A stretch of 64,000 nt of DNA, from positions 12,872 through 76,871 of the forward strand of contig CAYNUO010000004.1 of assembly GCA_964400405.1 (NCBI GenBank), given 5' to 3'. Both the position numbers and the translations under genes were made by a program. The notes beneath the pieces were generated by a model that saw only the letters and a list, made by a program, of their open reading frames with translations, was not told the origin of the DNA and did no database searches. The stretch comes from CANKJK01 sp964400405. Lineage in GTDB: Bacteria; Acidobacteriota; Vicinamibacteria; Vicinamibacterales; UBA2999. Below, piece by piece: positions 7,664 through 16,633 of the stretch (position 1 is its first letter; each line of letters starts with the position of its first letter).

Positions 7664-9598
7664 ATGCGCTCATCGACGCGCTTCCGTTTCGCCCTCATCC
7701 TCGCGTTCGGTCTGCCTGCGCTTGCGCTCGTCGCGGCGCTCATAGCCGCGCCACGGATGTACCACGCGGACCTCGGTACCCCCTTTCGGCAGCGGGACGC
7801 CGCGTGGGCAGGCTCAGCCACGTGCCAGTCGTGCCATCCGGATCACTATGCGAGCTGGCACCGGACCTTCCATCGCCGCATGACGCAACGCGCGGCACCC
7901 GGGGCCGTGCTTGGCGCGTTCGACGGACAGCCGGTCACCTTCGCCGGCGTGACGACGCGCCCCATTCGGGAGGCTGACGCGTACTACTTCGAGCGCCTCG
8001 ACGGCTCGGGCCGGGTGGCCGAACGGCAGCAGGTCGCCTTCACCGTCGGGTCCCGCCGCTATCAGCAGTACGTGGTGCGGGGGCCATCCGAGCAGGCGGG
8101 AGAGAACTACTACCGGGTGCCGCTGCTCTGGCATGTCGCCGACCGCCGCTGGATTCACCTGAATGGCGCCTTCCTCGACGGTGACGGCCTGGCCTTCGAC
8201 AGCCATGTCGGACTGTGGAATCAGAACTGCATCTTCTGCCACAACACCGGGCCCGAGCCTGGCATCCTGAACTTCGGGGAGCTCGGAGAGCGAGCCGCGA
8301 GAGGCGAGCCGCTCACGGGCTTCGAGGCCCGCTACGCCTCACGCGTCGCCGAACACGGCATCGCCTGCGAGAGTTGCCACGCGCCTGGAGGCGAACACGC
8401 CACCCGCAACCGGAATCCTCTCAGGCGCTACCTGCTCCACCTCACTGGTGCCGCCGACCCAACCATCGTGCAGCCCGCGGCACTCGATCACCGCCGCGCC
8501 GTGGACGTCTGCGGGCAGTGTCACGGACAGCGCATCCCGAATCCCCCGCAGGCCATCGCCATCTGGAACACGAGCGGGCCGGTGTACCGCGCCGGCGAGC
8601 GGCTCCGGGATTCGGCCACGCCCGTGACGGCCGACCTGCCCGGCCTGCCCGGTGACCCCGACGTCTTCCGGCTGCGTTTCTGGGCTGACGGCACGCCACG
8701 CCTCACGGCCTACGAGTACCAGGGCCTGACGTCGTCGCAATGCTTCCTGAAGGGGTCCATCACCTGCGGCTCGTGCCACGTCATGCACGGCGGAGACGTC
8801 AACGGCCAGATCGAGCCGCGGATGCGCGACGGGCGTCAGGCCTGCGGGTCCTGCCACGCCGCCATCGCGTCGAATCCGCCCGCTCACACCCACCACCGCG
8901 CTGAAAGTGCCGGCTCCGACTGCTACGCGTGCCATATGCCGAAGATGGTCTACGGTGTGCTCGAGATCCACCGGACACACCGGATTCACAGCCCCTCGCC
9001 CGCCGAGGCTGCCCGCGCGGCCAGACCAGACGCCTGCACGGGCTGCCATCTCGATCGCTCGCTCGTGTGGGCGGCCAGCGCCTCGCGGGCCTGGTGGGGG
9101 CGCAGCCAGTCGCCCGGCTACGCCGTGCCGGCCATCCGGGGGGATGGTGCCCCGGTGCAGCTTGCCGATGGCGTCGCGAGCCTCCTCGCAGGAGACCCGG
9201 TCCAGCGCGTCGTGGCGGCACGGCTGGCGGCACGCCGCGACACACCGGTGGCGGTCCGGGATCGCGGGTTCCTCTGGCCGCTTCTCCTCACGGCCCTGGA
9301 CGACAGCTACCCGACGGTCCGGTACTTCTCACGGAACAGCCTGCTCGATCTCGATGAGGAGATGCCCACACCGGGCTTCCGCGAAGCGCTCCGGCGCTTC
9401 GACTACCTGGCGCCGCCGCCGGAACGGCGGCGCGAAGTGGACGGCCTGTGGCGCCTCTGGCGCGGCCGGCCCAAGCACGACCTTCCCCGCCCGGTGGCCA
9501 GCAGCGTCCTGCTGGACGAGCGGTATGAACCACTTCGCGAGCAGGTGGACGCACTGATCGCCCTTCAGGCGCGCAAGCGCATCAACATCGGCGAATGA
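7664..9598 (+). CDS. Octahaem-type multihaem cytochrome c
   Basis: A 644-residue exported protein starting at ATG 7664 ('MRSSTRFRFALILAFGLPAL', a signal peptide or anchor); a longer upstream frame has no leader. Eight CxxCH haem-binding motifs are visible in order: CQSCH, CIFCH, CESCH, CGQCH, CGSCH, CGSCH, CYACH and CTGCH. All lie in the first ~500 residues. The last ~120 residues lack Cys and resemble a HEAT-like helical tail ('ARLAARRDTPVAVRDRGFLW', then 'LLTALDDSYPTVRYFSRNSL'). The likely role is periplasmic electron transfer or redox catalysis in the cytochrome c554/hydroxylamine-reductase-like superfamily. Its stop overlaps the next start (ATGA), implying coupling to the small membrane protein. 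Confidence 0.92.
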   Translation: MRSSTRFRFALILAFGLPALALVAALIAAPRMYHADLGTPFRQRDAAWAGSATCQSCHPDHYASWHRTFHRRMTQRAAPGAVLGAFDGQPVTFAGVTTRPIREADAYYFERLDGSGRVAERQQVAFTVGSRRYQQYVVRGPSEQAGENYYRVPLLWHVADRRWIHLNGAFLDGDGLAFDSHVGLWNQNCIFCHNTGPEPGILNFGELGERAARGEPLTGFEARYASRVAEHGIACESCHAPGGEHATRNRNPLRRYLLHLTGAADPTIVQPAALDHRRAVDVCGQCHGQRIPNPPQAIAIWNTSGPVYRAGERLRDSATPVTADLPGLPGDPDVFRLRFWADGTPRLTAYEYQGLTSSQCFLKGSITCGSCHVMHGGDVNGQIEPRMRDGRQACGSCHAAIASNPPAHTHHRAESAGSDCYACHMPKMVYGVLEIHRTHRIHSPSPAEAARAARPDACTGCHLDRSLVWAASASRAWWGRSQSPGYAVPAIRGDGAPVQLADGVASLLAGDPVQRVVAARLAARRDTPVAVRDRGFLWPLLLTALDDSYPTVRYFSRNSLLDLDEEMPTPGFREALRRFDYLAPPPERRREVDGLWRLWRGRPKHDLPRPVASSVLLDERYEPLREQVDALIALQARKRINIGE

Positions 9599-10050
9599 TC
9601 AAGAAGATTCGAGCAGACGAGCGAGCGGAGGTCCGGGGCGACCCGGCGGTGGCACGGTGCCTCGCGATGGGATGGACGCTGGTCACCGCGTCCCTCGCGT
9701 TTGGAGTGGCCCTGGAGTCCTTCCACCTGGTCAAGCTGCCGTTCTATCTGGACGTGCGCCTGCGCCGGGAACTGTGGACCCTCGCGCACGCGCACGGCAC
9801 GCTGCTCGGGGCCATCGCCATACTGGCTGCGATGTCGTTGGAGCGCCTCGTGGCGAGTCCCGAGACACGTGCGCTGGCGGCCCGGCTGACAATGTGGGGA
9901 GCCCTGCTCGTGCCGCTCGGCTTCCTCGGCGGCGGCATCGCCAACGCGGAAGGGGACCCGTCGCTGGCCATCCTGCTGGTGCCGGCCGGTGCCCTGCTCG
10001 CCCTCGGCGGCCTGTCGCTCGTCGCCCGGGCCGCCTGGGCCTCTCGCTGA
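9595..10050 (+). CDS. Small four-helix membrane protein coupled to multihaem cytochrome
   Basis: A 151-residue protein overlapping the cytochrome gene by 4 bases. It has four predicted transmembrane helices at about 22-43, 63-87, 97-119 and 124-148. The second helix starts with 'LAHAHGTLLGA', which contains two histidines at the membrane edge that could ligate haem or copper. I do not recognise a named family. By context it may be a membrane quinone/haem partner for the octahaem cytochrome; this is inference. Confidence 0.8.
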   Translation: MIKKIRADERAEVRGDPAVARCLAMGWTLVTASLAFGVALESFHLVKLPFYLDVRLRRELWTLAHAHGTLLGAIAILAAMSLERLVASPETRALAARLTMWGALLVPLGFLGGGIANAEGDPSLAILLVPAGALLALGGLSLVARAAWASR

Positions 10051-10085
10051 CACCCGCTACCCGTCACGCGATTCGCCCGTACGCG

Positions 10086-10120
10086 AAAAAGCGGGCCGCC
10101 CCCGAAGGGACGGCCCGCTC
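10086..10120 (-). terminator. Intrinsic terminator of the TonB-dependent receptor gene
   Basis: On the minus strand a perfect 9-bp GC stem (arms at 10111-10119 and 10090-10098) is followed by TTTTT (10086-10090 read in reverse). It lies just past the receptor stop codon at 10147. Confidence 0.8.
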
Positions 10121-10146
10121 GATGATGCCCGACGATCGGCCTCTGC

Positions 10147-13100
10147 CTAGAAGTCGATCTGCGCGCCGAACTTCATCAGCCGTGCGCCGAGAATAGCGAG
10201 CGGCCGACCCCAGGTGGCGCCGTAGCTGGGATTGATCTGGAGCACCGTGTTGGAGTTAGTCGCGTTGTAGATGTCGAACTGGCCCTCCATCCGGTACCGA
10301 CCCACCCGGATGCTCTTGGAGAACCGCAGGTCCAACTGGGTCAGCCGGTTCTCAAAGGAGGTGTTCGGAATCTTGATGGCGATGTTGGTGGAGCCGGTCG
10401 TCAGCGCACGACCGAGCGTGGTCTGCGTGGCGCCGTTGGTGATCGGCAACACCGCCTGGATCGGAAGGCCCGGCAGGTTCTGCAGCGTCGCGCTCACGCG
10501 AACACCATAGGCCAGCGGGTAGTTGACGGCGCCCTTGTACTGCGTCTGCCCCTTCATACCGAGCGTCACGCGGCAGTAGTCGTCGTTGGTCCGCGAGCCC
10601 TGGCCGGTCGGCTGCAGGTTGTAGGTCGAGACGTTGTTCGGAACCGTGTTGCTGGCGTGCACGGCATCACAGATATCCGTCACGGTGCGACCGGTGTTCA
10701 TCCCGAACTGCACGAGGCCGCCCTTGCCGAACCGGGACTGCAGGCCCACGTCCACGCCGTCGTACTGCTCCCTGTACTGACCGAAGTTGTTCGTATGGGT
10801 CACGAAGTTGTCGGGCGCGGCCACGCGCTTGGCGTCCAGCAGGCCGCAAATCTGCTTGCCGCTCGTCTCGCCGAGACGCGAGTCGGTCGGAGCCGTGATG
10901 CAGTACTCGTCGAACCCAATCGTGTCCAGCGCCCGGTTCACCGTGATGCGCTGGTTACCGTACCAGGTCCGGAAGTAGCCGACGTTCAGCGCGACGTTCT
11001 TCCAGAGTTCCTGCTGCAGGGTCACCGAGGACTGCCAGCTGTACCCGCGCTTGTTCCAACCCGTCATGACGTTCGGGTCGTAGGTGGTCGCGGGAATCTT
11101 CTGACCAAAGGTTGGCGTCAACCACGCGCCGCACTCGCCGTTGGCCGCCGAGCTCCCAAGGTCGCAGTCAGGGATCTTGTTGCCGTTTGCGTCGGCCCAG
11201 GACCGGAGCGTCTGGGACGCGATGGCGTTGGAAGGGGCGCTGGCAATCGCCAGGCCGTTGCTCTCCGTCTCGTTGTACTTGCCGATCGAACCTTTGATGG
11301 CCGTGCGTCCGTTGCCGAAGACATCGTAGGCCATGCCGAGGCGCGGCGTGACGGTGTGCCACCTCGGCACGTTCTTGACTTCGGGCAGATCGAGGGACGG
11401 CAGGCGGAACTCCGGGATGGCCGGAAGTGTCTCGGCCGGCGCATACGCGGAGAGAAAATCGTAGCGGATTCCGGCAGTCAGCGTGAAACGCTTGAGGGTC
11501 CACTGGTCCTGACCGTAGAGGCCCATCAACGGAGCCGTGCGGATCCGGTAGTACTTGGGCGAGCGCCACTGCACGACCTGGAACGGCACCCCGCTGTTGA
11601 ACCGGTAGCTGATCGGCCCAAGGCCAGGCTGGACCGGAATCTCGCCGCCCGTCCTCGATGGGCTGTACAGGGTGCTCCACCCAACTTTGACGGCATGCGA
11701 GCCGGTGACGTAGGAGACCGCCGCGCGCTGCGTCGTCACATGGACACGGTCACCTTTCGCGATGTCGACCTGGCCGAGGCCCGTCGCGCGCGAGTTGTAC
11801 ATGTTCGGGAACGTTCCGTTGATCTCGGTGATGGAGATGTCGGTCAGCAGCGCATTACCGTCCTTCACCAGGCCGTTCGTCTGGTCTTCCCAGAGCGTCA
11901 GGGTGCCGGCCTCGAGCAGGAGCTTGTTGGTCTTGGCCCAGGTCCACGTCGCCTGCGTCAGGCTGTTCGGACTCCACTGGAGCCAGCCGGAGGCCTCAGG
12001 CGCGCGGCCCCGGTCCACCTCGTAGTATTCGTTCGCATCCCACTGGAAGCCCTGCGACGCAGTCAGCTTCATCTTGTCGGTGATCTGCCAGGTAATGCGC
12101 CCCTGGTGATCACGGTTGTGAATCCAGGTAAAGGCCGGCTTGTCGAGGTCCGGCGTGTAGGTCATCGTGTGCGGCGTCTTGTTGAAGTACATGCCTGGAA
12201 CCGTGTTCTTCGTGCCCCAGCGGCGATGCGCCGTGTAGAACCACAGCTTGTCCTTCTGGAGCGGGCCACCAAGGCCCACGCCGAGGTCATAGATGTTCTT
12301 GACCTTGGGCGACGTCTGGATGCCACGGCTGCGAAGCTCATCGTCGAGATTGCTGCTCTGGAACTTCCCACTCGTACCGTTGTTGAAGGTGCTCCCCGAG
12401 AACTGGTTGCCGCCATCCTTCGGCACGATGTTGATCGCCACGCCGCCCGTCTCCGAGTCCGCCCCGTAGCCACCGGTCTGAATGGTGGTCTCGGCAACCG
12501 CCATCTGGTTGACGTAGTTGGTGCGATTGCCGGCCGACCCGCTCCCGATGAGGGCGTAGAAGTGCATGCCTTCGATCGTCATGCGCTGGTCGTTGCCGCG
12601 CCCGCCATGGACGGCGAAGTAGCCGAAACCGCCCGCCTCACCCTGGTTGCCGCCGACGTCCTGGTTCTGCGCCTGCGACATCGTGGCACCCAGCGTCAGG
12701 GCCGCGTAGCTCTGCAGGGTCTTGTTGGTCGGCAGAGCGTCCAGAGCCTCGCGCGTGAGCACGGTCTGCGTGCGGACGTTCTGAATGTCGACGACCGGGC
12801 TCGCGCCGCTGACGGTGATGGTCTCCTCGATTCCACCGACCTTCATATCGCCGTTGACGTTGGCCGTCACGCCGGTAGCCAGCTCCACGCCTTCGCGCTT
12901 GTAGGTGCTGAAGCCCGGCAGGATGAAGGTGACGGTGTAGCTACCCGGCCGGAGTTCGACGATCTTGTAGTTGCCCTGCCCGTCCGTGACGGCAGAACGA
13001 ACCTTTTCAATCAGAGCCGGGCTCGATGCCTCGACTGTGACGCCTGGCAACACGGCGCCGCTCGTGTCCTTGACGATGCCGGCGATGGCACCGGTGGTCG

Positions 13101-13179
13101 ATGACTGCGCGGCCGCGAACGCTGGCAGTGCCATCAGCGCACACACCGCTGCGAGGTGTCTGATTCTCAAAGTCCTCAT
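10147..13179 (-). CDS. TonB-dependent receptor, Oar-like, with carboxypeptidase-regulatory domain
   Basis: A 1010-residue outer-membrane protein. The start at 13179 ('MRTLRIRHLAAV') is preceded by AAGGGG and gives a clean signal peptide ending at 'AAAQ'. A CarboxypepD_reg-like Ig domain follows (about residues 27-110, 'GAIAGIVKDTSGAVLPGVTV'), then a plug ('TVSGASPVVDIQNVRTQTVL') and a long beta-barrel. The barrel ends 'ILGARLMKFGAQIDF', with the terminal aromatic residue typical of outer-membrane barrels. The substrate is unknown; in Acidobacteriota such receptors are numerous and often assigned to oligosaccharide or peptide uptake. No TonB/ExbB/ExbD genes are nearby. It is monocistronic, bounded by a terminator downstream and ~230 bases upstream. 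Confidence 0.93.
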   Translation of the reverse strand: MRTLRIRHLAAVCALMALPAFAAAQSSTTGAIAGIVKDTSGAVLPGVTVEASSPALIEKVRSAVTDGQGNYKIVELRPGSYTVTFILPGFSTYKREGVELATGVTANVNGDMKVGGIEETITVSGASPVVDIQNVRTQTVLTREALDALPTNKTLQSYAALTLGATMSQAQNQDVGGNQGEAGGFGYFAVHGGRGNDQRMTIEGMHFYALIGSGSAGNRTNYVNQMAVAETTIQTGGYGADSETGGVAINIVPKDGGNQFSGSTFNNGTSGKFQSSNLDDELRSRGIQTSPKVKNIYDLGVGLGGPLQKDKLWFYTAHRRWGTKNTVPGMYFNKTPHTMTYTPDLDKPAFTWIHNRDHQGRITWQITDKMKLTASQGFQWDANEYYEVDRGRAPEASGWLQWSPNSLTQATWTWAKTNKLLLEAGTLTLWEDQTNGLVKDGNALLTDISITEINGTFPNMYNSRATGLGQVDIAKGDRVHVTTQRAAVSYVTGSHAVKVGWSTLYSPSRTGGEIPVQPGLGPISYRFNSGVPFQVVQWRSPKYYRIRTAPLMGLYGQDQWTLKRFTLTAGIRYDFLSAYAPAETLPAIPEFRLPSLDLPEVKNVPRWHTVTPRLGMAYDVFGNGRTAIKGSIGKYNETESNGLAIASAPSNAIASQTLRSWADANGNKIPDCDLGSSAANGECGAWLTPTFGQKIPATTYDPNVMTGWNKRGYSWQSSVTLQQELWKNVALNVGYFRTWYGNQRITVNRALDTIGFDEYCITAPTDSRLGETSGKQICGLLDAKRVAAPDNFVTHTNNFGQYREQYDGVDVGLQSRFGKGGLVQFGMNTGRTVTDICDAVHASNTVPNNVSTYNLQPTGQGSRTNDDYCRVTLGMKGQTQYKGAVNYPLAYGVRVSATLQNLPGLPIQAVLPITNGATQTTLGRALTTGSTNIAIKIPNTSFENRLTQLDLRFSKSIRVGRYRMEGQFDIYNATNSNTVLQINPSYGATWGRPLAILGARLMKFGAQIDF

Positions 13180-13410
13180 ACCCCTTCCCTTTCTCAGGCT
13201 CCCAGCCCGAGTTACGTGCAAGAACGCTTGCTGCCCCTGCGGCTACGCGCGATATCAGGAGCGCGCATGATTCTAGTGAAAAGCAGGGTATACCGACATA
13301 ACGGTTTCCCCTTATTTGTGGCCATTTGACATTGCCTGGCCCCGCCGACGGTGGCTGCCACCAGTCGACCGAGACTCCCGCTTCTCCCGCCGGCGGGACG
13401 GGCGCTTGTC
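13180..13410. other. Intergenic promoter region upstream of the TonB receptor
   Basis: About 230 bases lie between the receptor start and the stop of the upstream PQQ-type gene on the same strand. They include an AT-richer patch at about 13270-13330 that would suit a promoter for the receptor. I see no coding sequence and no confident box pair. Confidence 0.4.
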
Positions 13411-15198
13411 CTAGGGCAAGCCGAACGTGACCACAGACTGGCCGGAGACGAAGGCGATCAGTTGCTTTCGGCCGGCCTGGAAGGTCATGGGTGTCGAACG
13501 CGTCGCTGATTTCAGGGACGTCTTGAAGAGCTGACGGCCGTTTCGGGCATCGAACAGGTAGAAGTCACGACCGACGGCCTGCACCAGAATGTCGCCCGCA
13601 GTCACGAGGTTACCCGTGCCAGTGGCCGTCGGCACCTCGGTGAGCCAGCCAATGGTCCCGGTCACCGGGTTGATCCCGGCGATGCTCTGGGTCGCCGTCA
13701 TGCCGGTCCGCCCGACCTCTCCGATCAGGCCGTAGTGTCCACGGTTGCCAGGGTACCCCGCGTCAGGAAGGTTGCGGCCGATGACCTTGGCCTTGATCGA
13801 ATAGGCGTCGTTCTTGCCCGAGATGTAGAGCAGGCCGGTCCTGGGGCTGAAGGCGGGCCGGCCGATGTTGGGGCCTCCGGTGTTGCCTGGTGACAGAATC
13901 ACGAACTCACCCGCCTGAAACGGGTGATAGAGCGGTCGTGCCAGCTTGGCGAGCTCCGGATCGGAGATCCGCGGATAGATCGCGCAGAACGGCTCCTGCG
14001 GCACGGACCTGGACGTGTAGGGGATGGGCTGCGTTGGCCAGGGTTCGTCTCCAGGCACGTCCGTCTTCGTCGGCACCGGCGTTTCGACGATTGGGTTGAT
14101 CGGTGCTCCCGTCTCGCGGTTGAAGAAGTAGACGTAGCAGTTCTTCGGCGCGACCGCGATTCCCTTGATCGTCTTGCCGTCCGCTCCCTTGGCATCGAAG
14201 AGCGTCGGCCCCGTCACGAGGTCCCAGTCCCAGATGTCGTGGTGGATCACCTGGAAGTGCCAGAGCAGCTTGCCGGTCGAGAGGTTCAGCGCCAGCAGGG
14301 AGTTCGTGAACAGATTGGCTCCGAGCCTCGAGGACCCGTCGTAGTTCGGCGTCGGATTTCCCGCCAGGGCGTAGATGATTCCAAGCTCCGGGTCGATGGC
14401 CGGTGCACTCCAGATGCCCCCGCCGAGCCGACGTTCGCCCTTCCACGTGTCCCTGGCCAGCTCCCACCCGTCATCCTTCGGCCCCTGCGGCACCGTCCGG
14501 AAGACCCACTTGACCGCGCCGGTGGCGCCATCGACCGCGACGAGCAATCCGCCCTCGATGAGACTGTCCGAGAACGGGATGCCGATGTACAGCATCCCCT
14601 TGTAGTACGTCGGCGCGGTCGTCAGCGAGTATCCGAGCGTCGTCGGGTCGACGTCCGCCGGGTACTTGCCGGGATCCTTGAACTCGAGCGCCTTGTTGAT
14701 GACGCGCAGGACGCCGTTGTCGCCGAACGCAGGTACTGGTTTGCCGGTCTCCGCGTCGACGGCGTAGAGCGTGGTCTTCGTGAAGGCATAGACCTTTCCG
14801 TCCCCGTACGCAGGTGCACGAGCGGTATCGGCATTGGCGGACGGGGGAACGTTCGTCATCCAGAGTTGCGTGCCGGTGACGGCATCGAGGGCGAAGACCC
14901 TGGACCCGGAGTGGAGGTACATGCGGCCGTCGACGACGATGGGGGTCTGGGTCGTCGCGGACGTGCCCGTCGGCAAGGTGAAGGTCCACTTCGTGACGAG
15001 CTTCGCCGCATTCGACGTGTTGATCTGGGCCAGCGTCGAGTAGCCGCTATTGGCGATGTCGCCACTTCCCAGCGGCCAATCCGCCGCAGACACGACGGGA
15101 CCCGGTGTCTGCCCATGGAGACGGGTGGGCAGAGAGGACAGCATCAGGGCCGCAGCAGCCGCCCCACACAGGATCGCCACGCCGCTCCGCATCATCAT
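13411..15198 (-). CDS. Exported PQQ-dependent dehydrogenase-like beta-propeller protein
   Basis: A 595-residue protein. The start is at the last of three in-frame ATGs before 'RSGVAILCGAAAAALML'. A longer upstream frame would run through a terminator hairpin, and GAGG lies ~10 bases before 15198. After the signal peptide come repeated quinoprotein blades: 'GRMYLHSGSRVFALDAVTG', 'VYAFTKTTLYAVDAETG', 'GLLVAVDGATGAVKWVF' and 'FYLFDARNGRQLF'. The segment 'HHDIWDWDLVTGPTLFDA' matches the membrane glucose-dehydrogenase branch of PQQ enzymes. It probably oxidises an alcohol or sugar in the periplasm; cofactor-binding residues were not confirmed. It follows the second DUF1552 gene by 70 bases, but a terminator lies between them. 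Confidence 0.85.
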   Translation of the reverse strand: MMMRSGVAILCGAAAAALMLSSLPTRLHGQTPGPVVSAADWPLGSGDIANSGYSTLAQINTSNAAKLVTKWTFTLPTGTSATTQTPIVVDGRMYLHSGSRVFALDAVTGTQLWMTNVPPSANADTARAPAYGDGKVYAFTKTTLYAVDAETGKPVPAFGDNGVLRVINKALEFKDPGKYPADVDPTTLGYSLTTAPTYYKGMLYIGIPFSDSLIEGGLLVAVDGATGAVKWVFRTVPQGPKDDGWELARDTWKGERRLGGGIWSAPAIDPELGIIYALAGNPTPNYDGSSRLGANLFTNSLLALNLSTGKLLWHFQVIHHDIWDWDLVTGPTLFDAKGADGKTIKGIAVAPKNCYVYFFNRETGAPINPIVETPVPTKTDVPGDEPWPTQPIPYTSRSVPQEPFCAIYPRISDPELAKLARPLYHPFQAGEFVILSPGNTGGPNIGRPAFSPRTGLLYISGKNDAYSIKAKVIGRNLPDAGYPGNRGHYGLIGEVGRTGMTATQSIAGINPVTGTIGWLTEVPTATGTGNLVTAGDILVQAVGRDFYLFDARNGRQLFKTSLKSATRSTPMTFQAGRKQLIAFVSGQSVVTFGLP

Positions 15199-15211
15199 CA
15201 GCAAGTACCTC

Positions 15212-15244
15212 AAAAAAAAAGGTGGAGCGCACCAGCGCCCCACC
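15212..15244 (-). terminator. Intrinsic terminator after the DUF1552 gene
   Basis: On the minus strand a 10-bp stem (arms 15235-15244 and 15221-15230, one G-T wobble) with a TGGT loop is followed by nine T (15220 down to 15212). It lies 25 bases past the DUF1552 stop. It separates the ankyrin/DUF1592/DUF1552 block from the PQQ-type gene, whose start lies just beyond. Confidence 0.82.
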
Positions 15245-15268
15245 CGTTGATAGACAGAACTGCGAGCT

Positions 15269-16633
15269 CTAGAGGCTCAGCAGGTCGAGCTTGCCGCCGC
15301 TGTCGCCAAAGCGCTCCTCTGGCACACCAATCTTCTCGAGCAGGGTCAACTGCAGGTCGGTCAGACGCGCCGTCTCGACCGGATACCGGCGGTGCACGCC
15401 ACCCTTGATGTCGATGCCACGACCCGCGACCACCATGGTGGGCAGGTTCAGCGCGTGGTGCGCGTTGGGGTCGCCCATGCCCGAGCCATACAGCAGCACC
15501 GTGTTGTCGAGCAGGGAGCCCTCGCCGTCCTTCGTCGACCGCAGCTTCTCGACGTAGTACGAGAAGAGCGAGACGTGGAACGTGTTGAGCTTCGCCAGCC
15601 GCGCCATCTTCTCGGCGTTGTCCTGATGGTGGGACAGCGGATGATGGGCATCCGGCACGCCGATCTCCGGGTAGGAGCGCGCACTCGCCTCTCGCGCGAG
15701 GATCATGGTGAACACGCGGGTGAGGTCCGTCTGGTACGAGACGGTGAGCAGGTCGAGCATCAGCTTGACGTGCTCTTCATAGCTTGCCGGCACACCGGTG
15801 GGCTGTTCAAACACGGGCATCTCGCGCTCGGCCTGCCCTTCCGCCTTCTGGATTCGACGCTCGATGTCTCGCACGGACTCCACGTACTGCTCGACCTTCG
15901 CGCGGTCAACCTGCCCGATCCCCTTCTGGAACCTGGCCAGTTCAGCCGTCACGGAGTCCAGGAGGCTCCGGTCGCGCTGCAGGTACGCGAGGCGCGCCTT
16001 CGGATCGGTGCTGTCGCTGGCGCCGAACAACCGCTCGAAGATCGCGCGCGGGTTGTTCTCCATCGGAATGGGCGTCGTGGGATTGCGCCAGGAAACCGTG
16101 TTGCCGTACGCGCAGCTGTATCGCTGCGCGCACGTGCCGAGCACGTCGTTGGTCTCGATGCCGATCTGAAGGGAATCGAGCTGCGTCTCCTTGCCGAACT
16201 CGCGGGCGATGATCTGGTCGAGCGAGGTCCCGGCCTGGAGGTCGGCGCCTTCCGTCGGCTTGCACTTGGTGCCTGTCAGCCACGCCGTCTGCAGGCGCGG
16301 GTGCGGGCCGCCGTCCTTCACGTCGGCCTGATGGCTTCCCAGGCCGGACAGGATGACGAGACGGTCCCGGGCTGGCGCCATGGGCGACAGGATCGGAGAC
16401 AGCTCGAGAGCGCCCTCACCCTTTGGAGTCCAGTAGTTGATGTCCACGCCCGGCGTGATGCTCATGCTCGTGCCCATCGGCGTGAACACCGCGCCGAACC
16501 GGCGGACGGGCTTCGGAGCGGTCCGGACCGTCGCAAAGGCGGGCCACATCGCGTCGAGGAGCGGCAGGGCAAGCGCGGCACCCGAGCCGCGCAGGATCGT
16601 GCGGCGTGGGATGGCCTTCCTGGTGACGATCAT
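15269..16633 (-). CDS. DUF1552 protein with Tat-type leader (cassette copy A)
   Basis: A 454-residue protein with an N-terminal Tat-like leader ('PRRTILRGSGAALALPLLDA'). The body carries DUF1552 hallmarks: 'FGAVFTPMGTSM', 'LVILSGLGSHQADVKDGGPH', 'GTSLDQIIAREFGKETQLDS', 'HHPLSHHQDNAEKMARLAKL' and 'VLLYGSGMGDPNAHHALNLP'. The His-rich 'HHPLSHH' and the Asn/Asp residues of 'GSGMGDPNAH' resemble the metal-site environment of the alkaline-phosphatase/DUF1501 fold; catalysis is unproven. It overlaps the DUF1592 gene by 4 bases (ATGA), so the pair is translationally coupled. Paralogue at 20479-21819. Confidence 0.92.
   Translation of the reverse strand: MIVTRKAIPRRTILRGSGAALALPLLDAMWPAFATVRTAPKPVRRFGAVFTPMGTSMSITPGVDINYWTPKGEGALELSPILSPMAPARDRLVILSGLGSHQADVKDGGPHPRLQTAWLTGTKCKPTEGADLQAGTSLDQIIAREFGKETQLDSLQIGIETNDVLGTCAQRYSCAYGNTVSWRNPTTPIPMENNPRAIFERLFGASDSTDPKARLAYLQRDRSLLDSVTAELARFQKGIGQVDRAKVEQYVESVRDIERRIQKAEGQAEREMPVFEQPTGVPASYEEHVKLMLDLLTVSYQTDLTRVFTMILAREASARSYPEIGVPDAHHPLSHHQDNAEKMARLAKLNTFHVSLFSYYVEKLRSTKDGEGSLLDNTVLLYGSGMGDPNAHHALNLPTMVVAGRGIDIKGGVHRRYPVETARLTDLQLTLLEKIGVPEERFGDSGGKLDLLSL

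Noticed and set aside
10657..13104. An 815-codon plus-strand open frame
   Set aside because: It is antisense to the first TonB receptor, whose domain structure and start are clear.
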